From NCBI RefSeq assembly GCF_033958435.1, contig NC_134137.1, positions 319,795,501-319,859,500 on the forward strand: a DNA stretch of 64,000 nucleotides, written 5' to 3'. Below, piece after piece: positions 44,453 to 56,783 of the stretch (position 1 is the stretch's first letter; each line of letters starts with the position of its first letter). Under the pieces are notes generated by a model. The model saw only the letters and a list, made by a program, of their open reading frames with translations, searched no databases and had not been told where the DNA came from. Position numbers and translations under genes: made by a program. The stretch comes from Carettochelys insculpta. Taxonomy: Eukaryota; Chordata; Testudines; Carettochelyidae.

Positions 44453-47400
44453 CAGCATACATTGTGAAGAAACTAGATTGGTGAGGAGACTGTTTTATGA
44501 CTTAATCTAGATTCAATTTCATTCTTAAAGTGTCCCATTCATCAGCTACTGAGTTTTCAACGACCTTTTAGTAAAAATCAATCCCATAGTGAAAAGTCTA
44601 TTTTGCATGTGATTTTTGTGCTTAAATTCTTATTTTTAGACCTGTTAAATACAGTAGGCATTATCCTGTGTCACTGAACTCATTGTAAATTTTGCCTTTA
44701 ATTTCCCTGGGAGGAGGATCCAGCACAGAAGTGTCAGCTGCAGAGTTTTAAAAAGGTTTCTATCCATTATCATTTTTTTCACTCCCAGTATCATGCAGGC
44801 CTATTCTAGGAGCACAGAGTATCACAGGCCCATTATATCATTACAGATGAAAGATGCATGCACTGCAATCACAACCAAATGGTCGTTATTAGTCTAGAAT
44901 GGTGTTTGAAATAAAAACTGCTGTTTCACAAAATCACTCAGAAATAGCTATTCCTTACTAAGGTTATTGTATACTTGATTTGTGCAATTGCTGGTTTTAT
45001 GCAAGAGAATGATGACTACAGATCTAAATCCTCCATATTGGGCTGTATGCAGTTCAGATCCATAAAATTCTATCTTCCAAAACTACCATGTGAGTTCCAA
45101 AAACAACCACAACCAGCCTAGAAAGCACTCCTCTAAAACTGCTTATGTTGTCCACTTCAAGCCCTGGGAATGACTAGCTGTTTTAAAAGGTGAGGCAGTG
45201 ATGCTGAGATGCGAAGAACTACTTTTCACTTCCTTAAGCACAGCCGCTCCCCTTACTCACAACAGGAGTTGGTAAAAAAGCACAGGTGACTTTTTACTAT
45301 GACAGTTCCACAATAGCTCTTTTTGTAGGATATTAATCATCAATGGCTTTTCAACTTTTGATAAAATCAGTTTTGCCTGCATATTGAGCTAGGTTTTATC
45401 TCTGCCAACCTGGCAAACTTTTAGTCTGAGAGGTCCAGCATATAGCTGGCTTATTGCACGGGCAGCTGAGAATAAGTGTATTGACTTTGGTAGACCTCCA
45501 ATTGGTCCAAAACACAGCAGCCCTCCTGCTAAGCAACACCAAAAGTCCAGGTAAGTTTGCCCCAGAGCTCCAGGCTCTATCTTGGGTCTCATAGAACACA
45601 GTATTAATTTCAAGATACTTGTCCATATCATTAACACCATCTATGGCATGAGAACAAGCTGTTCAAGAGAGTAGTGGTAATAGAGGGGCCAAAACCTCTC
45701 TTGCCAATTACATTGCACAGGAATGATGAAATAGTCAAGCAAATTCATGAGAGCAAAGGGTGGAACTTTCTTAGCAATTGACTCAAGGCTAGAGAAATGG
45801 ACTAGATGATCTTTTGAGGTCCCTTCCTATCCTACATGTCTATGAGTTGTGACTCTCTAAAGGATTTAAGAATGACCACAGATCTCCATCAGGAAAAAGA
45901 GCAAAATTCCCCTCTCTAAAATAGCATAGAATTTTTCTAGTGCTTTAATAGCACGTGTCCTTCCAACTTTTAGCAGCTCACTTGGTACTTTGAAATTCCT
46001 GCAGCTCTTCCTCTTCAGCTGCTTCACTGCTCTTCCTAATTCTTCTAGTGGAGGTTTAGTGTTGATATTCTGCCTTACAAGCTGCCCTGTTCTTCCACTC
46101 TGTATAGAGTGCTTGCATCTGGTTGAATTGCAAGATTCAGTATCAAAATGGCCCTTTCATACTTCCAGCACATGGTTGGCATTTGTTGTCATTTCACTGG
46201 TAGCCTTTTACACTGCATTTATTTTTGGTTGGACCCTATTTCCATCTGACTTAACCTTGTTGTGGGTAACTGTTCTCTTGTTCACGCCCACAACAAGCTC
46301 ATCTCTGTTCTTCACTTGTCCATTTCACAGTCTGGATCAAAGGTACATTTCCAGCTTATGGAAACGCCATGTTGGCTTGCTAGAAACAGTTATCAGTGGT
46401 TTGCCTCTGAAGGCTAAAGTGCTCTGCCCTGTTAAGATTTGGAATCAGAGTTTTCCTTCCCATAGCTACTGCTGGTTCACGGTACACCTTTTCCTACAAT
46501 ATTCAGTACACCTTTTTTGGATTTTCCCACAACAGGCTTTCCCATCCACCACCTGTAGATGTGCCTCTCTACCTTAGTATCTCAAGTTGGGGAGCACAGA
46601 TGGTGGTCTGTGGAAAAGGACAGCAGCAGGGCCTGGGAGACAATGAGTGTAAGGGATTTCTGTTAAAGCAGCTTCATTCCTAAGGGACTAAGAGGAATTC
46701 AGAGTGAAAGAAGAGGATGCTGCTTTGACTTACGCCAATTTTATGCTCTTTTGTTAATTGCTTTCCTTCTACATTGCTCTTCTAACCCCTCAGCATGTCA
46801 TTTACAATCACACAGGGTCTCTGTTAGAATTGTTGCACAAGCAAGTGACTATCTTGTGGGTAGCACCTTCCAGAAATATATATCAAGTGCGTTCTGTTTT
46901 TGAAAGCATAACAAATTGCTTTCAGGTTTCCCCCCAGATTCCCATTACAAACATGCTCATAATCAAAAAGGGTCTGTGAAATATGTCTTGTTTTTTTCAT
47001 TGTTTAAATTTTATGTTTGTAACAAATGGGTATCATTCATCAATTATATTCTCTATGCTTACTTCACAAATAGAGCATGGTGATATTACAGTCTGTTTGG
47101 CGAGAGAGTATTGAATTTTAATAGGTAACAGCAGGTAAATCAAAACATCGCCAGTGGTCTGATGCACTAGATTTATTGCTATTCACATTCTTGGGTTTTT
47201 CTTTTTTTTTTTTTAATTTGTTTCAAATTCAAACGCAGCAGTTATGAGCAAGGAATAATTCCTGTATAGTGCAGATAAACTTTCAATGGGGCAGTTCCTT
47301 GTATCTGGCTGAGCTAGATGCAAAGGGGGAAAAGATGTCTCTGCTGTAAATTAGCAAAGTCTCAAGGAAGATACAAGCCTATGCCAGTTCCAACAACCTC

Positions 47401-47472
47401 CAGTCAGTCATTCTTCTGTCTAAGGATTGCTAAGGTGCAAGGCATTCCAGCTTCATTCCCTACATACAGAAT
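44453..47472. other. Mostly unassigned, one CR1 tail inside
   Basis: Except for the CR1 tail at 45775-45845, no element or gene is recognised. The 195-codon plus frame at 45990-46577 is rich in hydrophobic and Ser/Cys residues but has no family motif and lies in unremarkable T-rich DNA. I do not call it a gene. Confidence 0.4.
45775..45845 (+). mobile_element. CR1 or CR1-tailed SINE 3' end
   Basis: GGACTAGATGATCTTTTGAGG followed by TCCCTTCCTATCCTACATGT and CTATGA is the characteristic CR1 3' terminal sequence. Nothing upstream identifies the body, so it may belong to either a CR1 or a tRNA-CR1 SINE. Confidence 0.7.
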
Positions 47473-48019
47473 AGCTACATCTACACTGCAGTGCTTTTTC
47501 AAAAGATGAGCTTCCTGAAGATATCTCCCAGAAGATTGTCTTTCGAAAGAGTGCGTCTACACACAGAAGGAGGATTCAGTTTTCAATCCACTCTTTGGAA
47601 AGAAGCACCCAGGTGCTTTTTTGCAGTCCCGGGTGCTTTTTTGAAGGAATGGAGCAGGAAATGTCTCAGATGGGGTTGCATGGCTGACAAGCCCTTCCAG
47701 GGGCTGCAGCCAGCTGCTCCCTTAAAAGGCTCCTCCCAAACACTCCTGCCTTACACACGCTGAGGCCTGCAGAGCTGTCACAAATGTCACAGAGCCCATG
47801 CAGAGACCAGACAGCCAGCACAACACCCAATGGGTCCCCACCAGCAGCTCATGGCACTAGAGCTGGCTATCCTGGGCACTGTTGTCAGCCAGCTGGACAT
47901 AGTGCTCATGGCTGCCCTTCACCTTCTCCTGGTGGTGAGCCCCCTTTCTGGGGCCCTGGATCCCTTCTGACTCAGCACCTCTGGAGCCACCCAGCACCTA
48001 CAACTGGTGGGAGTAGCTG

Positions 48020-48710
48020 GTGATGGGGGACTGGGACGATGCCAGATGGTTCCAGAACTTCTGCATGAGCAAGCAGACCTTCCAGGAGCTCTGCCACTGG
48101 CTTGCCCCCAACCTGAGACACCAGGGCACCCACATACAGCCCACCATCCCCTTCATGATTTTCTTCCTTAATTGTTTTGGTGCCCTGGGCAAGATGCACA
48201 TCTCCATCCATGACCTGAAGTACAGTGCCAACCACTATATCAATAGAAAAGGCTACAATAGGAAAGGCTCTGGTGGACTGCAATGTCCGGTTCATGGACA
48301 TGTATGTGGGCTGAGTGGGCTGGACACACAATGCCCATGTGTTCTGGAACTCCAGCCTCTGCTGGCAAAGGAAGACTGAGACCTATATCCCCCTGTGGAA
48401 GCTCCAGATAGGGGATGTCACCATGCCCCTGTACATGATGGCAGGTGCCCCTATCCCCTACAGCCCTGGCTGATGCAGCCTTATACGGGCCATCTCAATC
48501 CCATGAGAAGCTTTTTAATAGCAGGCTCAACCAGACATACAACGCAGCTGAGTGTGCCTTCAAGCACCTGAAGGCCCGGTTCAGGTGCCTTCTTGCGTGC
48601 CTTGAGGTCGGGCTGTGGAACACCCCCTAGTGGTGCACACCTGTTGCACCTTCCACAACATTGTGGAGGGCAAGGGCAAGGGCAAGGTGTTTGTGCAGGG
48701 GTAGGCAGCC
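48020..48710 (+). pseudogene. Harbinger-type transposase (HARBI1/ALP1-like), inactive
   Basis: Blocks in order: WDDARWFQNFCMSKQTFQEL and CHWLAPNLRHQ (N-terminal region), then a jump caused by deletion of the segment that normally includes the helix-turn-helix, then FGALGKMHISI where GALDGxHIPI is expected (first catalytic Asp replaced by Gly), YINRKGY, a frame change, VGWTHNAHVFWNSSL (second Asp is Asn, HDA to HNA), IGDVTMPLYMM, and in another frame LFNSRLNQTYNAAECAFKHL followed by KARFRCLLACLEVG (third acidic residue, Glu, kept). At least two frameshifts plus a TAG at 48628-48630. The enzyme would have cut and pasted the transposon DNA. It is dead now. Confidence 0.85.
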
Positions 48711-49004
48711 AAGTCAGGCCCTGAGCACAAAAAGCCAGCCGCTGACCCAAATTTACAGGCCCACTGGGATGGAGTCCATATCAGGAAGGCCCTCCATGAG
48801 AGGTTTGTTCACAAGCCCCAGTGAACCCTATCCACAGCCGCCCCCACATAGGATACCCCACACGTACATCCCCCACTCTACCCACCACCATGACCCCCAC
48901 CATACCCACATCCACCCCTCACTGTTTCACCACTATGAGCATGGGACACACGGATAATGCCTGAAAAAAAAACTGTTTAAGGAAACCTATTAACTGTGTG
49001 GTTT

Positions 49005-49450
49005 TTACAAATGGTGACCAAAACTATTTACAGTGAGGAAGAGGGGCAAACTATATACATAAGGGATGACTGGGAAAGGGGTGGACATCTCAACTTGAGA
49101 GGGGACCTCAACCTGGAGGGGAGAAGGGGAAGGCAGCTCAACCTGGGAAGAGGAGGGAGTCATTAGTTCAGGACGGTCTGGAGAGCTGCAATCCTTGTTG
49201 GTCCCAGAATCCCTGACCACCCCTGATTTGGGGTCCCCAGTGGGGTTGGGATGGGGTGGGAAGCATGGGGAGGTAGGGACATGGGAGGGCTTCAGCAGAG
49301 TCAGGCTCAGCAGGGGGAAAGGGGGCGGGGCGGCAATGGGGGGGAACCAGGTGGACCAGTGGCTTCCTCAGAACCCCAGTCATGTCCCTGAGGTTGAACA
49401 TGAGGTCCCTCCAGGCTGCCCTCCACCAGGCTAGGTCCTATTGGGTGGCT
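49005..49450 (-). pseudogene. Possible second Harbinger protein, C-terminal part
   Basis: On the minus strand a reading starting near 49450 gives AWWRAAWRDLMFNLRDMTGV, which could be the helical C-terminal part of the Myb/SANT-like partner protein encoded by Harbinger elements. Pro/Ser-rich sequence follows, with a frame change to a tail ending at 49005. No Myb domain is visible, so the assignment rests on position, strand and general character. Confidence 0.4.
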
Positions 49451-51074
49451 CTCCATGGTAGAGAGTGGCTATCAGATAAGCTTTGTGACCCTTTTGCATC
49501 ACGAGAGTGCCAAAATGTGTCAGACTGACACCTGGAGATCTTGCCCAAGGTTGTCCCTTGGTGTTCCCTCTTTGCTACAGAATAATACTAAGACTCTGTA
49601 GAGCGCTGACAAAGGTTATAATTCATTGTTAATATCTCTGTATTTTGTAAGTGTATACATATATACAACAATGTGATACACTAGTCTATAGATCAGGGAA
49701 GTGAAACAAGTAAACAAATGGCTTAACGATATCTCTGTGTGTGTTATTTCCCTCTACAACTTCTCAAATCTATAGGTTTTGAAACTTCAGGCCATTAAAA
49801 CTCAGCAGCAGATAAAATCATCAAGCTTATCAAACATAGCTAGTAGATATAGATGGCAAACAAGCTCTCCCTAATGAGGAAATGTTTATTTAAAGGTCAA
49901 AGATCAAATTATTATGTGCTTATTAGACTGCTTATTTACCTATCGTTGACAGTTAATTAGGACTTGAGGAAACAGTGCAGATCTATCCCTGACCCGAGTG
50001 CAAATGTCTGTATTTTAACAGTAGCAACCTATCCAAACTGTCTCTCCAAAAGAGATTGGATAGAGACTGTTAACCTCACAATTCACAGGCTATGGATTGT
50101 GATAAAGTGAATTCAAGTAACGTTCCCATTCTATTGAATGGACTGTTCTTATTATTCAGTTCTGCATAATAAAAAGACATAAAATTGCAGTGTGGTTGAA
50201 TATATATTTCCTGTACACTTATGGTATTCCTAATGTGTCACTCACAAGTCCCGTATGTGTCACAGGAGGCTTTGCATTATATAATAGTCCCTCAGAAGAG
50301 GACGTCTCTATTTTTCAGCAGCTTGTTCAAAATGCGGCTCTATGCCCTTTTCACTGACCTCGGAAATGATGTGAGCATGCAATGTGCGCTCTGTATTCTT
50401 TCCACTGGTCACCCGGAAAGTGACAGAGTGGCAATCACTGGCATCTGCTTTCAGCAGCAATTTACTGCCCAGGCTTTGATTACACGTGAAAGCTCCTTGA
50501 GTCAAATGATAATGGGTATTTGTATTCAAAAAACCCAACTGTTCTTGGAGCATCCTATCACCACTGTTCCCTATATGCTCAGTTCTTGAGTGGCCACCCA
50601 GGAGAGATTCAAAGGCTGCCCAGCTGATTAGCTGAGAACCCATAGCTGCCCACAAGTGGTACACATCCACACCTGCCTAGGTGCACATAAACAAAACGTA
50701 TTCTCCCTACAGATGGAAAAAATTAGAGAGAGCACTGCCCATCACCCTACCTGACAGCAATGCAGAAATTTTGTCTCCCAAAATTTGGCCTTTCCTCAGT
50801 TTCATTTAAATGTAAATCAACATTTTCTCTGCCCTGCACTTGCCATCTTATGAGGAATAAATCGTCAGGCAGAATGGAACATTTTCCCCACCTCCTGTGC
50901 CTGGCTGACATGCCCAGTTCTGCAATGGCTGAAGCCTTGGGATTGGCTAGATTCTGCTTTCCCACCAGCTTTACAATGCTGTAATTCCATTGACATTAGT
51001 AGAATTACACCTGAGTGAATCTAGTAAAAGTGGAAGGAGACTCAAGCCCTCACATTCTGCTCAAGGGGGTTGAT
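49451..51074. other. No recognised feature
   Basis: AT-rich. The 122-codon plus frame at 50221-50589 and its minus-strand counterpart show no recognised motif. Confidence 0.4.
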
Positions 51075-51500
51075 CAGTGAGGGGCAATCTTGGCTAGTGA
51101 GTGGGCCACATGAGTGGCCCTCCTTCATCTCAGTAGGCCGCAAGATTGTTGCGTCCAAGACGGCCTCCTGGGCTAAGGTAGCTTTGCTAAGTACACTTGC
51201 GTACCTAGAATTTGCAAGGTGTGCCGATTGAACTGTAGTAATGCTTTGATTGGATGCAGGAGAAGCACAGGGCCCGCACAGTTAATGTTGTGTGCAATCA
51301 GCACGCACCTCACTTCAGCTGCCTTTGATTGCTGTGCACGTCACTTTTGTCATAGTGGTAGGGGGAAAACAAACTCTGTGAAAGAAAACCAGCAGAACCT
51401 GACAACCCTGTGCAGGGGCAATGGTAAACGAAATGTCTCATGGGACATAGAATCCCAACAGACTGTATGTGGCCCTCGGGCTGCAGGTTGCCCACCACTG
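51075..51500. mobile_element. hAT (Charlie-like) MITE, 426 bp
   Basis: The left terminus CAGTGAGGGGCAATCTTGGC and, on the complement, the right terminus CAGTGGTGGGCAACCTGCAG are typical Charlie-type hAT ends, followed on both sides by GGCCC-rich sub-terminal sequence. The flanks GGGTTGAT and GCCTGGAT agree at five of eight bases, as expected for a decayed 8-bp duplication. No transposase. Confidence 0.8.
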
Positions 51501-52575
51501 GCCTGGATGCATACACAAGACATTATGAAAGCAGTTTCCTTGGCTGTGGAGCTAAAGAGGATTGCAAATGGCTCGTCGCCCAGTGAGATGGCTTGGGGCT
51601 GAATTTTGCAGAAGTATATGTGATTTCTTGCCCCCACCCCAGTCACCCGTTTGTTGGGAATATTGTACTTTCTAAGGTACAGCTGCACTCAGTGATCATT
51701 TCAAGGCTTGGGTCTGCTTCCACTATGTACACAGAGATGTATATTGCTTCTGATTTTTTTGTTTTAACCAGTAAATATCAATGAAATATCCACAAATTTT
51801 AAACATTATTTTTTATGCAATGAGCACCAGCGATGATTACTTGTATGTGTCTAGGCGGAGCTGTAATGCAGACTACGGGAGTGTCATTTCTAAAGTTCAC
51901 TAACACATTCGTTAGGTAGCCTGTATAAATCCTGCTTGTGCACATTAAAGGTCCTAGGGCAATTAACAAAGTATTATTTGAAGCAATATTACGTTAAACA
52001 CCTAAGGGAACATTACCAGGAGACCACTCATTACACTATATGCTACTCTACTCAGTCATGTATATAATATGCTCATTTACAAAGCAGGTACAATGAACCC
52101 TCAAAGCCTCAGTTTTTGACACCTACATCAAAGCCATACATTGCTAAAATAACCTCTCCCCATATGTAGTTTAACCCCTTCGTGTTACCTGAAGACAAAG
52201 CTGTCCTGTAGGTGCCATATCTCCTCTTCAATGTGGGGTCTTTGTCGATTTTCTGTGCTTGAGATTGTCAGTTGTGAATTGAAATAATCAGTAACTTTAT
52301 TTTACTTGCAAAAATGTGGCTAATTAAGTCTGGGGCTTGATTATCTGAACTGTGCTCATGTTGTTGTCACTGGTACTTTCTTGTATTAAGGGACTACTCA
52401 TTGTGTGTTAGTGTGGGAAAATGGGCCTCGTATTTTTAGTCACTGCACCCTTTAGAAATAAAGGTGTAACCCAAAGGGACCAGATCCTCAGCTGGCATGA
52501 ACCAGTGAACTCCCTGATAAGTATCTGGCCCAAGGGTTCAATCCTCGAACACTGGCAATGTCACAGATGTAAAAC
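51501..52575. other. Mostly unassigned
   Basis: AT-rich; AGATCCTCAGCTGGCATGAA (52490) belongs to the old palindromic repeat family. No gene is seen. Confidence 0.4.
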
Positions 52576-52578
52576 TTA

Positions 52579-52877
52579 GGCCATGTCTACACTAGCCAAA
52601 AACTTTGAAATGGCCACGCAAATGGCCATTTCGAAGTTTACTAATGAAGCACTGAAATACATATTCATCGCCTCATTAGCATGCGGGCGGCCACGGCGCT
52701 TCGAAATTGACGTGGCTCACTGCCGCGTGGCTCGTCCAGACGGGGCTCCTTTTCGAAATGACCCCGCCTACTTCGAAGTCCCCTTATTCCTCTGAGCAGA
52801 TGGGAATAATGTATATGTATGTGAATATGTATTTCAGAGCTTCGTTAGTAAACTTTGAAATGGCCATTTGCATGGCC
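52579..52877. mobile_element. Palindromic fold-back MITE, deletion derivative, 299 bp
   Basis: The left arm is complete (GGCCATGTCTACACTAGCC onward). The right arm has lost its centre-proximal part and its outermost 30-odd bases, ending at GCATGGCC. TTA flanks both sides (52576-52578 and 52878-52880), so the present right end is still adjacent to the original duplication. Confidence 0.82.
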
Positions 52878-53855
52878 TTAGTGATATTTAACCATAATAG
52901 CTTTTTTGATAATAATGGGCCAGATTCTTCCATGTGTATTTATGGTAGGGAGTTCAAACTTCCCCACTGAAATTAATGGATTCTTAGGCTCACTCAAGGA
53001 GTAAAATACTACCCAGCTTGATTAAGTATCACAGAATTTGGTCCAAAGTAAGTTAGTAAACAGATAAATCAAAATAATCCCGCTTAACAAAAATTATTGG
53101 CAGCACAGAGAATTCTATATATTTTAATTGAAACAGTTTCATGTTGCAATGAAGCACTAAGGTTGATAGTAATCAGTTGTAAGTGGTAGGTGCGTTCTTT
53201 GTAAACAATAGGCTCTGATGGGTTTTTTTAAATGGAAATGTTTAAAAATATGGACAGCAAACTATGTACTCTGGTATCAGAGTCTTTGGGATAACCTAAC
53301 TACTAAACTAGTCTTAAAAGACTACAGCAGCACTCTCGCACTTCAATATAGACACTACTTGTGCTGATGGGAGAAGTTCTCCCCTCTGTGTAGCTAGTGA
53401 AGCTGTTGGAAGGATCAGGGGTGGAGAAGAAACAGAGACAGGGTGAAATGTGCTTGGGGAGTGGGTGTGGGAAGAGGCAGAGTGGGGACTGAGCATCCTA
53501 GAGATGATGAAGCAAAAGCAGGAAGAGGCAGAATGAGGATTGTGCCATGAGGAAAGGGGTGGGTTGGATGTGAAGCCTTGGGGTGGAGCATGGGTGGAGC
53601 AACCCAGGAAAAGCTGAACGTTGGCACCTGTGCTCCTGAGCAACACAGGTAATCTGATTAACTAAGATTTGCTGCCATTTTGTGGTTTCCACAACAAAAC
53701 AACACTTTCAGATGTGTTATTTTTGTTTCCAGCAAAAAAGTGTAAGGTGCAAATTTCAGGGAGTAATAAATAAGTGATTTGGTACAATTTAAAAGGGTAG
53801 TCAGTGCATGTGTGTTTATGAGATGATAACATGCTTTGGTATCAGTTAAAATACA

Positions 53856-53879
53856 AATGAATGAATGAATGAATGAATA
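53856..53879. repeat. (AATG)n microsatellite
   Basis: About six tandem AATG/ATGA units. Confidence 0.9.
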
Positions 53880-54338
53880 GAACTGCTGGCTTTTTGTTTA
53901 TCCATTTTATTTGTGTGCCTATTGCTCACACTGTTGGCTGACAACACGTTACTGTCTCACCCCAGGAAGATAACACTTTTTAACTAGACAAGATGCCAAT
54001 AAGGTGTTCTTTTAGCTGCCAGATGATGCCTTTGGCTAAAAAAATCCCTAAAGAAAACAAAGCGTGTGAGATTTATTTACATCCAATCACTCTGCAAGAT
54101 TCAGAAAGGCTGCCAAGATTACAAGGATTTCAACAAATGAAGAAAACATTTTTAACAGATAGAACAGAAATCTAGATGTTATGGATTTCAGAGAGGGAAC
54201 TATGGAAATATAATTCATCTGTTCAATTACATCATAATTCAATATTAAGATACAATTTTGATACTGAGCAAGCCAAAGATTTTTTAAAATGCAAGACATG
54301 TAAGGTTGTGTTTGCACAGATGGCCTCTGCCATTGTGC

Positions 54339-54359
54339 GCACACACACACACACACACA
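54339..54359. repeat. (CA)n microsatellite
   Basis: About ten CA units. Confidence 0.9.
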
Positions 54360-55572
54360 AAATTTATAGCTGTGCACATGAAAATGTCGTGTACCCAAAT
54401 TACAAGATCTGGTTGCTACAGTAGATAAAAACACAAACTGTCAAGATCCGTACTTGTTTTCTATGTACAACTTGTCACAGCCATGTTTGTTTCTGGTGTG
54501 ACAGACCTGGCAGTGTGGAACTGCTGTGCACCCTAAACTCTCGAGTCTGGACTGTCATGATGCGTGGTTAGTGACAAGTAGCAAACCCCTCCAGATGCTG
54601 TTATCGCGTATCCGACAACATGCAGTGACAAACACAGCTAAATTGTGTGACCGCTTTTCAAGTCACACAGGAACTGTATGCATGGAGATTCCAGCAAATT
54701 CCCCCAAACCCACTGCTTGAATGAATTGTCTTACACTGCTCAAAACCTTGAACAATGCAAGCTCATTGATTAGGTCATTAATTCTCTGCTCAGGCTGGAA
54801 CCAGTTGTCCCAGTTCAGAATCTTTGTCTTCCAAATGTTCTTTTTGCCTTCAGACTAGATGGGGGAAGAGAGAGGTATGTGCGCATGATTCCACAGTCCC
54901 TTACTGTATCCCTCAGATCACATTCCTGGAAAGATGTTGACTCAAGCAAGCAGCCAAGTATTACACATCCGAAGGCCTTGTGGAGTCATGGAGTTAAGCA
55001 ATCCCCATTGTGTGGAACTCAGTGCTGTCTCTCATTGAATTGTAAATCTCTTGTTTACAATTCCTTGCTGGTTGTGATGGTTGCTTAACACCTGTCTGAC
55101 TGTGGGTCACCTCCTTTGTTGCCAGTGGAGAGAACTAGCTGCGGGCATCTACCAGACTTATAACAGTTCAATAGCAAGCATGTAGCAAAATCTCTTAATT
55201 TCATACACAATGATGACATATATATATATTGACATGGAATTGTAAGTTTAAGCAAATATTGAGTTTTCACAAGATACCCTTCAAGACATTATTTGTGCAA
55301 ATATCATAGTCATATACCTGTGGGCTACAGGGTGCTGTTCTGAGATATAGTACACCAGGATATTGGAGAGAGAGAGAGGTGGGTGAGGTAATGTATGTTA
55401 TTGAATTGACTTCTGTTGACAACAGAAACAAGCTTGTGAGCCCAGCACAGCTCTTCGTCTTTTCCTTGCCCAGACCTGAAGAAAAGCAGAGCTCCATGTG
55501 GCACAAATGTTTGTCTCTCCCACAAGCTGAAGTTTGTCCAATAAAAAACATGATCCCAGCTGCCTACTCTTA

Positions 55573-55877
55573 GGCTACAGCCACCCTACTGTGGAAGATT
55601 GACCTGCTCAGGGTTGACCTTCTGTGGTTTCATTTCGCTCGTGTGAAATGATGCTCCCAGGGGTCAAAGTCAACCCCTGCACTCTTCACGAGAGGTGAGA
55701 AGTAAGGAAGGGAGAAAGGAGAAATGTTCCTGTCAACCTTCCACCATGTGGACAGACATGGAAGTCTACCATAGATAAATCAATTTTAGCTATGCAAATG
55801 GCATAGCTAAAATTGTATGTTAGTGGTCGACTTCTACATCTAGTATAGACATGGTCATATTTAGTATAAACATAGCC
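55573..55877. mobile_element. Harbinger-like MITE, ~305 bp
   Basis: The left end GGCTACAGCCACCCTACTG is preceded by TTA. The right side carries two successive end-like sequences (TAGTATAGACATGGTC and GTATAAACATAGCC), so the true end is ambiguous. The interior has inverted GGGTTGACC/GTCAACCCC and TTTAGCTATGCAAATGGC/GCATAGCTAAAA blocks. Confidence 0.55.
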
Positions 55878-56004
55878 AGTCTCTGCTTCTTCTCCACCAC
55901 TGCTTATAGCCTTATACTCCTCCTCAACAGGCCAGCAGTGTTCTTTCTGAGTGATACCCACATCACCTTTCCAATGTGTATTTTTTCTTATGCAATCCTA
56001 TTCC

Positions 56005-56036
56005 AACAAACAAACAAACAAGCAAGCAAGCAAAAA
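56005..56036. repeat. (CAAA)n/(CAAG)n microsatellite
   Basis: AACAAACAAACAAACA is followed by AGCAAGCAAGCAA. Confidence 0.9.
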
Positions 56037-56540
56037 AGATACAGTAAAGAGGACAGGGAATTTTTGGTGGGGACAGAGGAGTGGAGGAAAACAGGAGGTT
56101 TCCTGAATAAGCCTTGAAAAGCAGTCCTGAGCTGCTACAAATGTTACTGTACAAGGGAAATGGTGGAAAGTGAGTCTTCAGTTGTAAATGTTTTGAGTCA
56201 GGACCGAGTAATCCAATGTATTTATAAACCATTTAGATCAAGGGATTCTATACCCCAATACAGGCAAACAATAACTAACTATTCAAAGATTTTTACTGAC
56301 GTTTATTAACTGCTAGCCCAAAACACAATAGTTGTTGGAAGCACTAAATGTGTTAGACAAAATGGTCTGTCCATGTGGGGGATTGATGGGTTTGGAACAT
56401 ACGCAACATGTGTAATATGAACTCCTTTCATGGCTGTGAGTCTTTTTAGATTTTCCATCATCTAAAGATAGTTTTAATCTGTGATGGACCCATCGTGACT
56501 TAGGACAGGCAAAAATGAATAACAGAGAAAATAGCCATAT

Positions 56541-56783
56541 AGCCGTGTCTACACTACAAAAATAACTTTGAAGTTGCTTACTTTGAAGTAACAGACTTTG
56601 AAGTTGAGCACCTACACACACCCTACTTCAAAGTTAAACTTCAAAGTAGGGCACTACTCCATTCCTGGGAAGTAGTTAACTTCACAGGAAAGAAAAATAT
56701 GTTTAGACTGTCTGCAGGCTACTTCGAAGTATCCCCTAACTTAGAAGTTAATTTCAAAGTTAGTTTCTCATGTAGACACACCC
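56541..56783. mobile_element. Harbinger-like MITE, ~243 bp, with repeated palindromic decamers
   Basis: The left end (A)GCCGTGTCTACACTAC and, on the complement, the right end GGGTGTGTCTACATGAG define the element; flanks TAT/TAC are inconclusive. The palindromic decamer ACTTYRAAGT or a one-base variant recurs about eight times. No coding capacity. Confidence 0.7.

Larger units (their letters stand above)
47473..49450 (+). mobile_element. PIF/Harbinger DNA transposon, degraded
   Basis: The left end AGCTACATCTACACTGCAGTG matches the GGC..GTCTACACT termini of the MITEs. The element carries a recognisable DDE transposase (48020-48710) and, on the opposite strand, a possible second frame (49005-49450). 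PIF/Harbinger elements typically encode a transposase plus a Myb/SANT-like protein. The right terminus was not found. The transposase is internally deleted and lacks catalytic residues. Confidence 0.8.
52878..55569. other. Mostly unassigned, with simple repeats
   Basis: No gene or clear element. A G-rich stretch at 53400-53600 resembles the unassigned GC-rich repeats elsewhere. Microsatellites at 53856 and 54339 are listed separately. Confidence 0.4.

Noticed and set aside
45990..46577. 195-codon plus-strand frame, partly hydrophobic
   Set aside because: T-rich sequence yields hydrophobic codons; no signal, domain or splice context that I could support.
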